A stretch of DNA of 64,000 nt from Streptosporangium lutulentum (GCF_030811455.1 NZ_JAUSQU010000001.1:1426001-1490000); one strand, 5' to 3'. Shown: positions 33,110 through 42,133, numbered from the stretch's first letter. The notes: generated by a model not told the origin, from the letters alone. Numbers and translations: made by a program.

Positions 33110-34600
33110 TCAAGAGAGCGGAAGCCGTACGACGGCCCGGAGACCCGGGGAGGCGTCTTCCAGGTGAACCGCGCCGCCGTGGGCGTGGACCGTCTCGCGG
33201 ACGATCGCCAGGCCCAGCCCGGCCCCGCCCTCGTCGCGGCTGCGCGCGCTGTCCAGGCGGGTGAACCGGTCGAAGACGCGCTCGCGGTCGGGCTCGGGGA
33301 TGCCGGGGCCGTCGTCGGTGACGGTCAGTATCGCGTCGGCCCCCTCGGTCCGCAGCTCGACCACCACGGCGGCGCTGGTGTGCCGCAACGCGTTGTCGAC
33401 CAGGTTGACCAGCACTCGCCCCAGGTCCAGCGCGTCGCCCGTCACCACGATCGCCCCGGCCGCCCGCCAGGCGTCCTTCGGCGTCCCGGACGTCCGCCGG
33501 ACGTCCCCCGGCGTCTCGATCGCCTTGTGGGCCCGGCCCCCGTTTCCCGGCCGGTCGATCGGGGCGCCCGCGACCTTCACGGTGACGGCCTCGCCGTACC
33601 GCTCGGCCGTCTGCGGGACCAGCTGGTCCAGCTCCACCGGTTCCTTGCGCGCCAGCGCGCCGTCGCGCTCGTCCAGGCGGGCCAGCGCGAGCAGGTCCTC
33701 GGCCAGCCGGTACAGGCGCATGGTGTCCTCCAGCACGCCCTCGGCCGTCTCCCGCCAGTCCTGCCCCTCCGGATAGCCGAGCGCCACCTCCAGCTGGAGC
33801 CGGATGCTGGCCAGCGGGCTGCGCAGTTCGTGCGCGGCGTCGGAGACCAGGGCCCGTTGCCGGGTGTCGGCCTTCTCCAGCCGGGCCAGCATGGCGTTGA
33901 GCGTGGTGGCCAGGCTGTGGACCTCATCGTGGGCCTCGGGCACCGGCAGGCGGCGGGAGCGGGCGGTGCCGGTGATCTCGTCCGCGCCCCGGCGCAGCGC
34001 GGCGATGGGCCGCAGGGTCCCGCCGATGATCACCCAGCTGGCCGCGGCGAGCAGTATCAGCAGCAGCGGCGTGCCGACGATCAGCACGTGCCCGGCCGTG
34101 CTGATGCTGGTCTGCACCTCGCTGAAGGGGCGCGCGGCGAGCACCGTCTGCCCCCGGTCGGCGCTGAGCACCCGGACCCGCAGCACATGCGGGATCCCGT
34201 AGGGCTCGCCGTCCAGATACCGCGCTTGACCGCTGTCGATCGCCTTCCGCCGATCCCCGGCGTCCAGCAGCGGGACCAGCCTGTCGGTGCCGGTGGTGGC
34301 GTGGGTGATCCGCCCGGCCGCGTCGATCACCTGCAGCAGGGTGCCGTCGGCCGAGGTCAGCTCGTCCGGCAGTCGCCCGGCGTCGGCGAGCGAGACCGCG
34401 TCCCGGGCCCGCTGGTAGATCGAGTCGTCGATGGTGGTGATCAGTGAGTTCCCGAGCACGCCGATCATCACGTAGGCCGAGACCACCAGCGCCACCGCGA
34501 GCACGGCCGAGGCCACCGCGGTCAGCCGGAAGCGCAGGCTTTTGCGCCGCCACCAGCCGACCGTGCGACGGGCCCCGTGGGCGGCCGGATCAGCCGCCAT
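33110..34600 (-). CDS. sensor histidine kinase
   Basis: A 496-residue membrane kinase. Two membrane helices (about 27-50 and 170-195) enclose an extracytoplasmic sensor of about 120 residues. A HAMP domain and the HisKA box with the phospho-acceptor His near 257 (SDAAHELRSPLASIRLQLE) follow. The ATPase domain has N (LVNLVDNALRH), G1 (DDGPGIP) and G2 (GGAGLGLAIV) boxes. A low-complexity insert rich in Arg/Gly lies between HisKA and the N box. It overlaps the response regulator gene by 11 bases. Confidence 0.95.
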   Translation of the reverse strand: MAADPAAHGARRTVGWWRRKSLRFRLTAVASAVLAVALVVSAYVMIGVLGNSLITTIDDSIYQRARDAVSLADAGRLPDELTSADGTLLQVIDAAGRITHATTGTDRLVPLLDAGDRRKAIDSGQARYLDGEPYGIPHVLRVRVLSADRGQTVLAARPFSEVQTSISTAGHVLIVGTPLLLILLAAASWVIIGGTLRPIAALRRGADEITGTARSRRLPVPEAHDEVHSLATTLNAMLARLEKADTRQRALVSDAAHELRSPLASIRLQLEVALGYPEGQDWRETAEGVLEDTMRLYRLAEDLLALARLDERDGALARKEPVELDQLVPQTAERYGEAVTVKVAGAPIDRPGNGGRAHKAIETPGDVRRTSGTPKDAWRAAGAIVVTGDALDLGRVLVNLVDNALRHTSAAVVVELRTEGADAILTVTDDGPGIPEPDRERVFDRFTRLDSARSRDEGGAGLGLAIVRETVHAHGGAVHLEDASPGLRAVVRLPLS

Positions 34601-35264
34601 CGCCGGCCAGCCGGTACCCCGACCCCCGGACGGTCTGCAGGGCACTCCTGGAGAACGGCACGTCGATCTTGCGGCGCAGGTAGCCCACGTAGACCTCGAC
34701 CACGTTGGGGTCGGTGTCGAAGGTGTCCCAGACGTGCTCCAGGATCTCGGTCTTGGAGACCACCTCGTCGTGGCGGCGGATCAGATACTCCAGGAGCGCG
34801 AACTCCCTGGGCGTCAGCTCCACCGGCGTCTCGCCCCTGGTGACCCTGCGCCGCGCGGGATCCAGCGACAGGTCACCGGCCCGCAGTACGGCGGGGCGCC
34901 GGTTCGCCCCCCGCCGCAGCAGCGCCCTCAGCCTGGCGACCAGCACGACGTAGGAGAACGGCTTGGTCAGGTAGTCGTCGGCGCCCAGGTCGAGCCCGTC
35001 GGCCATGTCGTACTCGCCGTCCTTGGCCGACAGCATCAGGATCGGCACCCAGTTCTCCTCGGCCCGCAACTGCTTGCAGACGTTGTAGCCGGAGATCTTG
35101 GGCAACATGATGTCCAGCACCACCACGTCGTACTCACCCTGCCTGGCCAGATGCAGTCCGTCCTCACCGTCGTGCGCGAGATCGACCGCGAACCCCTCGG
35201 CCTGCAGCCCGCGTTGGAGTGCCGCGGCCATTCGCCGCTCGTCCTCCACGACGAGAACCCGCAT
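34590..35264 (-). CDS. OmpR-family response regulator
   Basis: A 224-residue regulator. The receiver domain has the acidic pair EDE near residue 8, phospho-acceptor Asp near 51 (VVLDIMLPKISGY) and the switch Lys in LTKPFS. The winged-helix DNA-binding domain spans about 125-220 (VELTPREFALLEYLIRRHDE, VVEVYVGYLRRKID, VRGSGYRL). The ATG at 35264 has AGGGG six bases upstream; the ATG at 35279 precedes this site. It is encoded with the kinase and divergent from the LolA/ABC operon. Confidence 0.95.
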   Translation of the reverse strand: MRVLVVEDERRMAAALQRGLQAEGFAVDLAHDGEDGLHLARQGEYDVVVLDIMLPKISGYNVCKQLRAEENWVPILMLSAKDGEYDMADGLDLGADDYLTKPFSYVVLVARLRALLRRGANRRPAVLRAGDLSLDPARRRVTRGETPVELTPREFALLEYLIRRHDEVVSKTEILEHVWDTFDTDPNVVEVYVGYLRRKIDVPFSRSALQTVRGSGYRLAGDGG

Positions 35265-35307
35265 CTTCGCCCCTTCCATCGTGAACGCCCATCTTCGGTC
35301 AGCCGGC

Positions 35308-35353
35308 CTGAGAGACGGCTGAGAATCCTGTGAGCCCCCTCAGTCTGTCTCAG
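35308..35353. promoter_or_regulatory. direct repeats between the response regulator and LolA genes
   Basis: CTGAGA occurs at 35308-35313 and 35319-35324 (period 11). It is followed by CTCAG at 35339-35343 and 35349-35353 (period 10) in the opposite orientation. OmpR-type regulators bind such helically phased direct repeats, so this is a likely site for the divergent regulator. Confidence 0.6.
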
Positions 35354-35422
35354 CTTCGGCACAGGACCGGTCACGCAGTCTGATGGGCGACAGGGGTTTA
35401 CGGCATACCGTGAAGGAATGAG

Positions 35423-36610
35423 ATGCCCGAGCAAGCAAGCCAAGACAGACGAGGCAGACGAGGCAACGCGGTGAAGTGGGCCGTGCCGGTCGCCGCGGTC
35501 GCGCTGGTCGCCGGAGCCATCGGCGCGGGGCCGGTCATCGCGGCGGTCCAGGGAGACCCGGTGCTGCCCGGACGCACCGCCGAGCAGTTGCTCGCGGACG
35601 CCGCCCAGGCCACCAAGTCCGGGCTGAAGCCCATGTCGGGCACCGTGATGCAGACCGCCTCCTTCGGTCTTCCCGGGCTGCCCCAGGTGCCGGGCATGGG
35701 CGGCACCTCGCCCGCGGCCCTGCTGGCGGGCTCGCACGAGCTCAAGGTCTGGTACGGCGGGGAGAACCAGGTACGGCTCGCCCTGCCCGGGCGGATGAGC
35801 GAGAGCAACCTGATCGTCAACGGCGACCAGGCCTGGTTGTGGGAGAGCGACGCCAACAAGGCCACCCGTATCAAGGTCGACGGCCAGGCCCTGCACGGCG
35901 GGGCCGGAGAGGCCCCGAAGGCACTGCCCACGGCGACCACCCCGCAGCAGCTCGCCCAGGAGCTCCTGCGGGAGACCGGCGCCGACACCGTGGTCAGCGT
36001 GACCAACACCGAGAAGGTCGCCGACCGCGCGGCCTACCAGCTCGTCCTCGCGCCCAAGGACGCCTCGTCCCTGGTCAGGGAGGTCAGGCTGGCACTCGAC
36101 GGGGAGACCTTCATCCCGCTGCGGATCCAGGTCTACGCCAAGAGCGCGGCCGAGCCGGCCTTCGAGGTCGGCTTCACCTCGGTCACCTTCACCCCGCCCG
36201 CCGAGGACAACTTCACCTTCACCCCGCCCGCGGGCGCGAAGGTCGTCGAGCAGCGGCTGCTGGACACCCCCGCCGCCGAGCGGGGGAAGGTCGCGCAGGA
36301 GAAGGCGGAAGGGCTCAAGGACAGGGCCAGGACCATCGGTGACGGCTGGACCACGGTCATGGAGCTGCCCCTGTCCGAGCAGGACCTCAAGGGCCAGGCG
36401 CCGAAGGCGCGGGGCGACGGCCCCGCCGGGCAGGACGCGAACGCGATCGTCGACGCCCTCCTGAAGTCGGCCAAGCCGGTCAGCGGGACGTGGGGCAGCG
36501 GCAGGGTCATCCAGACCAAGCTGTTCTCCGCGCTGCTGACCGACGACGGCCGCCTGCTCGTCGGCGCGGTCACCCCCGAGAAGCTGACCGAGGCGGCCGG
36601 ACAGAGATGA
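35423..36610 (+). CDS. LolA/DUF2092-like extracytoplasmic protein
   Basis: A 395-residue protein with one N-terminal membrane segment or uncleaved signal (WAVPVAAVALVAGAIGAGPV), then a large extracytoplasmic region. That region has the LolA-like lipoprotein-carrier pattern (SGTVMQTASFGLP, ELKVWYGGENQVRLALPGRM, ESNLIVNGDQAWLWES, VRLALDGETFIPLRIQVYAK, FTSVTFTPPAEDNF). AAGGA lies upstream of the ATG. Its stop overlaps the ABC ATPase start as ATGA, so it is coupled to an ABC transporter. In a Gram-positive cell it may carry lipids or sense envelope state. Confidence 0.85.
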   Translation: MPEQASQDRRGRRGNAVKWAVPVAAVALVAGAIGAGPVIAAVQGDPVLPGRTAEQLLADAAQATKSGLKPMSGTVMQTASFGLPGLPQVPGMGGTSPAALLAGSHELKVWYGGENQVRLALPGRMSESNLIVNGDQAWLWESDANKATRIKVDGQALHGGAGEAPKALPTATTPQQLAQELLRETGADTVVSVTNTEKVADRAAYQLVLAPKDASSLVREVRLALDGETFIPLRIQVYAKSAAEPAFEVGFTSVTFTPPAEDNFTFTPPAGAKVVEQRLLDTPAAERGKVAQEKAEGLKDRARTIGDGWTTVMELPLSEQDLKGQAPKARGDGPAGQDANAIVDALLKSAKPVSGTWGSGRVIQTKLFSALLTDDGRLLVGAVTPEKLTEAAGQR

Positions 36611-37626
36611 CCGGGACGCCGCCGGACGCCGGGGGAGCCGTGCTGACCGTTCACGAGCCGATGACGCGCCTCACGGCCTCCGCCGAGGGTTGCTCGATCG
36701 TCACGCGAGGGCTGACCAAGCGGTTCCGGGGCGGCCAGGTGGCCGTGAACGACCTCGATCTGGCGGTGCCCAGAGGGTCGGTCTTCGGCTTCCTGGGCCC
36801 GAACGGCTCGGGAAAGACCACGACCATCCGCATGCTGCTCGGCCTGATCGCGCCGACGTCGGGCGGCTGGGAGCTCCTCGGCACGCCGATGCCGGGCGGG
36901 GCGGCCGGCGTGCTGCCGAGGGTGGGGGCGCTGGTCGAGGGGCCGGCGTTCTACCCCTATCTGTCGGGTGAGGCGAACCTGCGCCGCTACGACGCCGCCG
37001 ACCCGTCGGCGGATCCCCGCACCGCGAACGCCAGGATCGGGCTCGCCCTGGAACGGGTGGGCCTGGCCGCCGCGGCGCGCAAACGGTACCGGGCCTACTC
37101 GCTGGGCATGCGCCAGCGGCTGGCCATCGCGGCCACGCTGCTCGGTCCGAGGGAACTGCTGGTCCTCGACGAGCCGACCAACGGTCTGGACCCGCAGGGC
37201 ACCCGCGAGGTGCGGGGGTTGATCAAGGAGGTCGCCGCCGAGGGGACGACCGTGTTCGTCTCCTCCCACCTGCTGGCCGAGGTGGAGCACATGTGCTCCC
37301 ACCTCGCCGTCATGCGGACGGGAAGGCTGGTCGCCCAGGGCCCGATCTCCGGGTTCCGCGAGCTTCGAGCCGGCGGGGCGGTCAGGATCCGGGTGGAGAG
37401 CCCGGACACCGCCGAGGCGGCGGCCGTACTGGCCGCTCTCGGCCTGGAAGGGATCCGCGCCGGCGACGCCGAGGTCAGTGCCGAGCTGGGAGACGCCGCT
37501 CCGGAGCGGATCTGCGCCGCGCTGGTGGCGGACGGCGTCGCCGTGCGCGGCCTCGCCGTACAGCGGCCGAGCCTTGAGGACGTGTTCGTGGGCCTGACGG
37601 GAGAGGGTTTTGATGTCGACGGTTAG
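36607..37626 (+). CDS. ABC transporter ATP-binding protein
   Basis: A 339-residue ATPase. Walker A is FLGPNGSGKTTTIRML, the signature is YSLGMRQRLAIAATL, Walker B is LLVLDEPTNGLDPQG, and the switch His is in VSSHLLAEVEHM. The C-terminal 85 residues (VRIRVESPDTAEAAAVLAAL to PSLEDVFVGLTG) form the usual regulatory extension of bacitracin/lantibiotic-type ABC-2 systems. The start overlaps the LolA-like stop (ATGA), and the 3' end overlaps the permease start. Confidence 0.94.
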   Translation: MTGTPPDAGGAVLTVHEPMTRLTASAEGCSIVTRGLTKRFRGGQVAVNDLDLAVPRGSVFGFLGPNGSGKTTTIRMLLGLIAPTSGGWELLGTPMPGGAAGVLPRVGALVEGPAFYPYLSGEANLRRYDAADPSADPRTANARIGLALERVGLAAAARKRYRAYSLGMRQRLAIAATLLGPRELLVLDEPTNGLDPQGTREVRGLIKEVAAEGTTVFVSSHLLAEVEHMCSHLAVMRTGRLVAQGPISGFRELRAGGAVRIRVESPDTAEAAAVLAALGLEGIRAGDAEVSAELGDAAPERICAALVADGVAVRGLAVQRPSLEDVFVGLTGEGFDVDG

Positions 37627-38602
37627 CGAGAGACCGGTCGCGCGGACGGACGGGCGCGGGGGCGCCGGCGGGGACACAGCCGGGGACACAGCCGGGGACA
37701 CAGGCGGGCACGGGGGAGGGGGAGCCGGCGTGGGGGCGGCCGGGGGCGGAGGGCCGGTCGCCCCCGCGCGGGCGGTGGGCGCGACCCGGGCGTGGGCGCG
37801 GCTGCTCGGCTCCGAGATGAGCCTGACCTTCCGGCGGCCGAGGAACCTCGCCATGCTGGTCGTGCTCGCCCTCGTCCCGGTGCTGGTCGGCATCGCGCTG
37901 CGGACGTTCGGCGGGCCGGACGAGGGCGGGGGACCGGCGATCTTCGCGCAGGTGACGGGGAACGGGTTGTTCCTCACCTTCGCGGCGCTCTCGCTCCTCG
38001 TGCAGCTGCTGCTTCCCGTCTCGGTCGCGGTGGTCGCCGGGGAGTCGATCGCCGGGGAAACGGGCGCGGGAACGCTGCGCTACCTGCTCGTGGCGCCGGC
38101 GGGCCGGACCCGACTGCTGGCCGTCAAATACGCCAACGTGGTCGTCTTCTGTCTCGCGAGCGTCACCGTGGTCGCGCTGTCCGCGCTGCTCGCGGGGCTG
38201 GCGCTGTTCCCGGCCGGTCCGATAACCCTGCTGTCGGGAGGGACGGTCCCCCTGTCCGAGGGGGTGCTCCGGATCGGGCTCGTCGTGCTGTACGTCGCGG
38301 CCGGCATGGCGGCCCTGGCCGCCGTCTCGATGGCGCTCTCGACGCTCACCGAGGTGGCGATCGGGGCGATAGCCGGGACCGTGGGGCTGGTCATCGTGGC
38401 CCAGCTCCTCGGCACCCTGCCCCAGCTCTCCGCGCTCCAGCCGTACCTGCTGACGCACTGGTGGAACGGATTCGACGGGGTGCTGCGTGATCCGATGGCC
38501 ACGGACGAGATGGGACAGGGGTTGCTGGCCTTCGCCGCCTACGTCGTGATCTTCGGCTCGATCGCCTGGGCCCGCTTCACCAGCAGAGACATCACCGGTT
38601 GA
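37613..38602 (+). CDS. ABC-2 family permease
   Basis: A 329-residue permease. The first 60 residues are a Gly/Ala-rich cytosolic extension containing a short TAGD repeat. Six membrane helices follow, from NLAMLVVLALVPVLVGIAL to AFAAYVVIFGSIAWARF. ESIAGETGAGTLRYLLVAPAGR is the typical ABC-2 cytosolic loop. It partners the ATPase gene it overlaps by 14 bases. The ATG at 37613 is used; a TTG at 37610 is adjacent. Confidence 0.92.
   Translation: MSTVSERPVARTDGRGGAGGDTAGDTAGDTGGHGGGGAGVGAAGGGGPVAPARAVGATRAWARLLGSEMSLTFRRPRNLAMLVVLALVPVLVGIALRTFGGPDEGGGPAIFAQVTGNGLFLTFAALSLLVQLLLPVSVAVVAGESIAGETGAGTLRYLLVAPAGRTRLLAVKYANVVVFCLASVTVVALSALLAGLALFPAGPITLLSGGTVPLSEGVLRIGLVVLYVAAGMAALAAVSMALSTLTEVAIGAIAGTVGLVIVAQLLGTLPQLSALQPYLLTHWWNGFDGVLRDPMATDEMGQGLLAFAAYVVIFGSIAWARFTSRDITG
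37670..37705 (+). repeat. three 12-bp tandem units in the permease gene
   Basis: GGGGACACAGCC occurs twice exactly and a third time with one change. The units are in frame and encode a GDTA-type repeat in the cytosolic N-terminus. Confidence 0.9.
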
Positions 38603-38716
38603 CTTCTGATTTGGTATACAGTATGGCGTTATAAACGGCCTGGGCATAACCTGGGTTCTGTCGGTTCGAGGTCACCGGACGGTGAAGCGTCGATCGAAGC
38701 CGGCGCGGGGTGCCTG

Positions 38717-41101
38717 ATGAGTGATATGTCGACCTTGAGCCGGCCGCGGGGGCGGAGGCTGCCGGCCGAGGTCACCGGTTTCGTGGGGCGTCGGCACGAG
38801 GTGGCCGAGGTCAAACGTCTGCTGTCCGGAGCACATGTGGTGACGCTCACCGGGGCGGGCGGGGTGGGGAAGACCCGGCTGGCCCTGCGGGTCGCGGCCG
38901 ATGTGCGGCGGGCCTTCCGCAACGGGGTGTGGCTGGTCGAACTCGCCGCGCTGGACAAGCCGGAACTGCTCGTCCAGACGGTGGCGGAGGCCCTGGAGAT
39001 CCGGGACCGCTCTCCCCGGCCGCCCCTGAAGGTGCTCACCGATCACCTGCGGGACAAGCAGGCGCTGATGGTTCTGGACAACTGCGAGCACCTGCTGCAG
39101 GACTGCGCGGTACTCGCCGAGAAACTGGTGCGTGCCGCCCCCGACCTGCGGGTCCTCGTCACCAGCCGGCAGGCGCTGGGCGTCGACGGCGAGCACACGC
39201 TGACCGTGCCGCCGCTGGCGCTGCCGGACTCCGGTCTCGCGCGGCCGTCCACCGAGGCGCTCGCGCAGTCCGACGCGGTGCGGCTGTTCGCCGAGCGGGC
39301 CGGGGCCGTCCTGGCCGATTTCGCCGTCACCGACGACAACCGGGAGGCGGTGGAGGGCATCTGCCGCCGGCTGGACGGCCTTCCCCTCGCGATCGAGCTG
39401 GCGGCCGTGCGGCTGCGGGCGCTGTCCGTCCAGCAGCTCCTCGATCGATTGGACGACCGGTTCCGGTTGCTCACCTCCGGTTCGCGGGCGGTGCTGCCCC
39501 GCCATCAGACGTTGCGCGCCCTGATCGACTGGAGCTACGCCCTGTGCACCGACCAGGAGCGGGCGCTGTGGGAGCGGGTCTCGGTGTTCGCGGGCGATCT
39601 GGATCTTGAGGCCGCCGAGACGGTCTGCTCCGGGGACGGCATCGCCTCCGGGGAGATCGTCGACCTGGTGATCGGGCTGGTGGACAAGTCCGTCCTGGTC
39701 CGGGAGGAGTATCCGTCGGGGGTGCGGTACCGGCTGCTGGAGACGATCCGGCAGTACGGCCGCGACCGGCTGCGAGAGTCCGGGGAGGAAGAAGATCTGC
39801 GGCGACGGCACCGCGACTGGTGCCAGGGGCTGGTGGCCCGCGCGGAACAGGAGTGGTTCGGCCCCGGTCAGGTGAGGTGGTTCGCGCGCCTGCGCGGTGA
39901 GCACAGCAACCTCCGCGCGGCCCTGGACTTCTGTCTCACGGCGCGGGGAGAGGCCGAGCGCGGGCTGGCCGTCGCCACGGCCATGCGGTTCTACTGGATC
40001 GCGGCCGGTTTCCTGCACGAGGGGCGGTGCTGGCTCGACCCGCTTCTCGCCGCGGACGCGGCGCCGACCGTTTCCCGGGCCAGGGCACTGTGCGTCAACG
40101 CCCGCCTGGCGGTCCTCCAGAGCGACTTCGCGGCGGCGGAGTCGATGCTGGAGGAGAGCCGGGCGCTGGCGGGACGATTCGACGACGCGGCGACCCTCGC
40201 GCAGATCATGTACGTCTCCGGTCTCTCCGCGCTGGTCCGGCAGGACCTGACGAGGGCCGCGACGCTTCTTGAGAATGCGGTCGATCGCCACAGGGAGCTG
40301 GACGATCAGGTGGGCGTGGTGAACTCACTGATGTACCTCGCCACCGCGCATTCGTTCCTCGGCCACTCCCGCCGGGCCCTCACCCTGTTCGAGACCTGCC
40401 TGGGATTGTGCGAGGCCCGCAGCGAACACTGGTTCAGGTCGTACGTGCTGTCCGTCTTCGCGATCGAGATGTGGCGGCAGGGCGACACGGCGCGGGCGAT
40501 CGAGATGGAAAGCGAGAGCATCCGGCTCAAGCAGCCCTTCAACGACCGGCTGGGCATCGCGCTGTGCGTCGAGGTGATGGCGTGGATCGCCGCAGGCAAG
40601 GGCGACTGCGAGTGCGCGGCCCAGTTGCTCGGCGCCCTGCGGGGGATCTGGCGATCCGTCGGGGGTCCCCTGTTCGGCTACCTCGCCGAGTACCACTCGC
40701 AGTGCGAGGCGGTGGTTCGTTCGGCTCTCGGGGTGAAGAGATTCGACGTCGCCCTGCGCAAGGGGGCGGGGCTCACCTTCGAGGGGGCGCTCGCGTGCGC
40801 CCTGCGGGAGAAGGCGTCCGCGGGCGAACAGCCCGAGGAGGCCGACCGGCCGTCACCGTTGACCCGCAGGGAGACGGAGATCGCCCAGCTCGTCGCCCAG
40901 GGGTTGAGCAACAAGGAGATCGCGGCGTCCCTGGTGATCGCCCAGCGCACCGCCGAGGGCCACATCGAGCACATCCTGAGCAAGCTCGGCTTCCATTCAC
41001 GCGCCCAGGTCGCCGTCTGGGTGGGCGAGCGGACTCGAGCCCCTGAGGAGGAGCGTCCTTCCGAGGGCGATCCCGGGCCCGCGGCTCCGCCCGCCTCCTG
41101 A
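38717..41101 (+). CDS. NB-ARC/TPR regulator with LuxR-type DNA-binding domain
   Basis: A 794-residue STAND-type regulator. The P-loop is TLTGAGGVGKTRLALRVA near residue 42, Walker B is ALMVLDNCEHLL, and NB-ARC motifs follow (VLVTSRQALGV, RRLDGLPLAIELAA, LIDWSYALCTDQE). Helical TPR-like repeats fill about 400-690. The C-terminal LuxR helix-turn-helix is at about 715-775 (LTRRETEIAQLVAQGLSNKE, IAQRTAEGHIEHILSKLGF). Such proteins oligomerise on a signal and activate genes. A plausible promoter starts in the preceding stop codon (TTGACT at 38599). Confidence 0.93.
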   Translation: MSDMSTLSRPRGRRLPAEVTGFVGRRHEVAEVKRLLSGAHVVTLTGAGGVGKTRLALRVAADVRRAFRNGVWLVELAALDKPELLVQTVAEALEIRDRSPRPPLKVLTDHLRDKQALMVLDNCEHLLQDCAVLAEKLVRAAPDLRVLVTSRQALGVDGEHTLTVPPLALPDSGLARPSTEALAQSDAVRLFAERAGAVLADFAVTDDNREAVEGICRRLDGLPLAIELAAVRLRALSVQQLLDRLDDRFRLLTSGSRAVLPRHQTLRALIDWSYALCTDQERALWERVSVFAGDLDLEAAETVCSGDGIASGEIVDLVIGLVDKSVLVREEYPSGVRYRLLETIRQYGRDRLRESGEEEDLRRRHRDWCQGLVARAEQEWFGPGQVRWFARLRGEHSNLRAALDFCLTARGEAERGLAVATAMRFYWIAAGFLHEGRCWLDPLLAADAAPTVSRARALCVNARLAVLQSDFAAAESMLEESRALAGRFDDAATLAQIMYVSGLSALVRQDLTRAATLLENAVDRHRELDDQVGVVNSLMYLATAHSFLGHSRRALTLFETCLGLCEARSEHWFRSYVLSVFAIEMWRQGDTARAIEMESESIRLKQPFNDRLGIALCVEVMAWIAAGKGDCECAAQLLGALRGIWRSVGGPLFGYLAEYHSQCEAVVRSALGVKRFDVALRKGAGLTFEGALACALREKASAGEQPEEADRPSPLTRRETEIAQLVAQGLSNKEIAASLVIAQRTAEGHIEHILSKLGFHSRAQVAVWVGERTRAPEEERPSEGDPGPAAPPAS

Positions 41102-41113
41102 CCCGGCGACGGG

Positions 41114-41235
41114 GCGAGCGCGTTCCCCGCGGGACTCGTCGGCCCCGATCACCGGAGAACCGGGGCCGAGGGGTGCGAGCGTGTTCCCCGTGGCGTCCGT
41201 CGGCCCGACCACCGGAGGCGGTGATCGGGCCGACG
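41114..41235. repeat. imperfect tandem duplication ending in a terminator
   Basis: Two roughly 47-base units with period 61 (GCGAGCGCGTTCCCCGCG at 41114, GCGAGCGTGTTCCCCGTG at 41175) each end in an inverted repeat. The second carries the better hairpin at 41198-41235 (CGTCGGCCCGA arms), a likely bidirectional terminator. Confidence 0.75.
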
Positions 41236-41249
41236 GGCGCCGGGAGGGC

Positions 41250-41840
41250 TCAGCTTTGGGGGTGAGAGTGCACGGGCAGCTCGAACCAGACGACTTTGCC
41301 GGTGGAGGTGCGGGTACTGCCCCAGCAGCAGGACAGCAGGTCGATCAGGCGCAGCCCGCGTCCTCTGTCCTCGTCGTCGCCGGCCTCGTACACGTAGGGC
41401 AGCGCGGAATCCGAGTCCTCGACCTCGCAGCGCAGCAGCCCCTCCTGGAGGGAGAGGGTGAGCCGGATCGTCCCGTACGCGTGACACAGCGCGTTGGTGA
41501 CCAGTTCGCTGACGAGCAGTTCGGCGACCCCGCTCTGCCCGTCGGCTCCCCATTCGACCAGTTGGGAGCGGGCCAGACGCCGTGCCTTGCCCACGGAGGA
41601 GGGCCTGGGAGAGAACCGCCAGGAGATTTCCCTGCAAAAACGGGAGTCGAACATGAGTTCACCAAGGTGGCCGATGGTCGCCCGGATCCGGTGCCAGACG
41701 TACGCCTGATCGCGCCCGTCTCCGGAAGCACTCCGGGAGAGGGGACGGCTCCCGGAGGCGGGCGCGATCGGCGGGGGCGGGCAGGTCCGCGGACGCGTCG
41801 TTCCCGCTCGCGGGTCGGCGGGAATGTAGAGGCGGTTCAC
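41250..41840 (-). CDS. RsbW-like ATP-binding protein (HATPase_c_2)
   Basis: The C-terminal 130 residues are a GHKL ATPase of the anti-sigma type: SVGKARRLARSQLVEWG, ELLVSELVTNALCHA (N box), VEDSDSALP (G1), DRGRGLRLIDLLSCCWG (G2) and GKVVWFELP. Such proteins sequester a sigma factor or phosphorylate an anti-anti-sigma. A GTG at 41840 overlaps the DUF5999 stop as GTGA and gives 196 residues with a 60-residue Pro/Arg-rich lead; an ATG at 41654 would give a compact 134-residue domain. The coupling favours the longer form, but this is unsure. Confidence 0.85.
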   Translation of the reverse strand: MNRLYIPADPRAGTTRPRTCPPPPIAPASGSRPLSRSASGDGRDQAYVWHRIRATIGHLGELMFDSRFCREISWRFSPRPSSVGKARRLARSQLVEWGADGQSGVAELLVSELVTNALCHAYGTIRLTLSLQEGLLRCEVEDSDSALPYVYEAGDDEDRGRGLRLIDLLSCCWGSTRTSTGKVVWFELPVHSHPQS

Positions 41841-42031
41841 GCGGCCTGCCCATAGGGGCTGCGGTGAGCGGGGATGCTTCTCCCGTCGGGCATGAGCTCG
41901 CCGGTGTCGTCGAAGATCACTACACCGTTGCACAGCAGACCCCACCCCTGCTCCGGGTGAAAGGCGACAAGGAACGCGGCCTCGTGATCGGGAGCGTCCG
42001 AGGGGGGGCATTGCGGTTGGTGTTGACACAT
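41837..42031 (-). CDS. DUF5999 family protein
   Basis: A 64-residue protein beginning MCQHQPQCPPSDAPDHEAAF, then FHPEQGWGLLCNGVVIFDDTGELMPDGR. This is the actinobacterial DUF5999 pattern, with paired Cys/His residues at the start that could bind a metal. The family is commonly encoded near RsbW-like ATPases and development-linked regulators, as here. The stop overlaps the ATPase GTG by GTGA. Function unknown. Confidence 0.88.
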   Translation of the reverse strand: MCQHQPQCPPSDAPDHEAAFLVAFHPEQGWGLLCNGVVIFDDTGELMPDGRSIPAHRSPYGQAA

Positions 42032-42133
42032 CGTTCGTACCTGTGATCCATCGACGATTGAGTGGAAGTTCTCACCACTGATCAGCCTGTGCTCCGGCCG
42101 GGCGGCAGGAAACGGGATAAACCCCCCCATTCA

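Noticed and set aside
36133..37977. 614-codon minus-strand frame opposite the ABC ATPase
   Set aside because: Low-complexity composition, no start signal, antisense to a clear ABC operon.
38599..38627. Strong sigma-70-like promoter for the LuxR-type regulator (TTGACT ... TATGGC)
   Set aside because: The spacing of 17 is good but the -10 is poor, so it is mentioned in the gene entry and not called as a feature.
38672..40291. 539-codon minus-strand frame opposite the LuxR-type regulator
   Set aside because: No domain resemblance; it mirrors the codon bias of the real gene.
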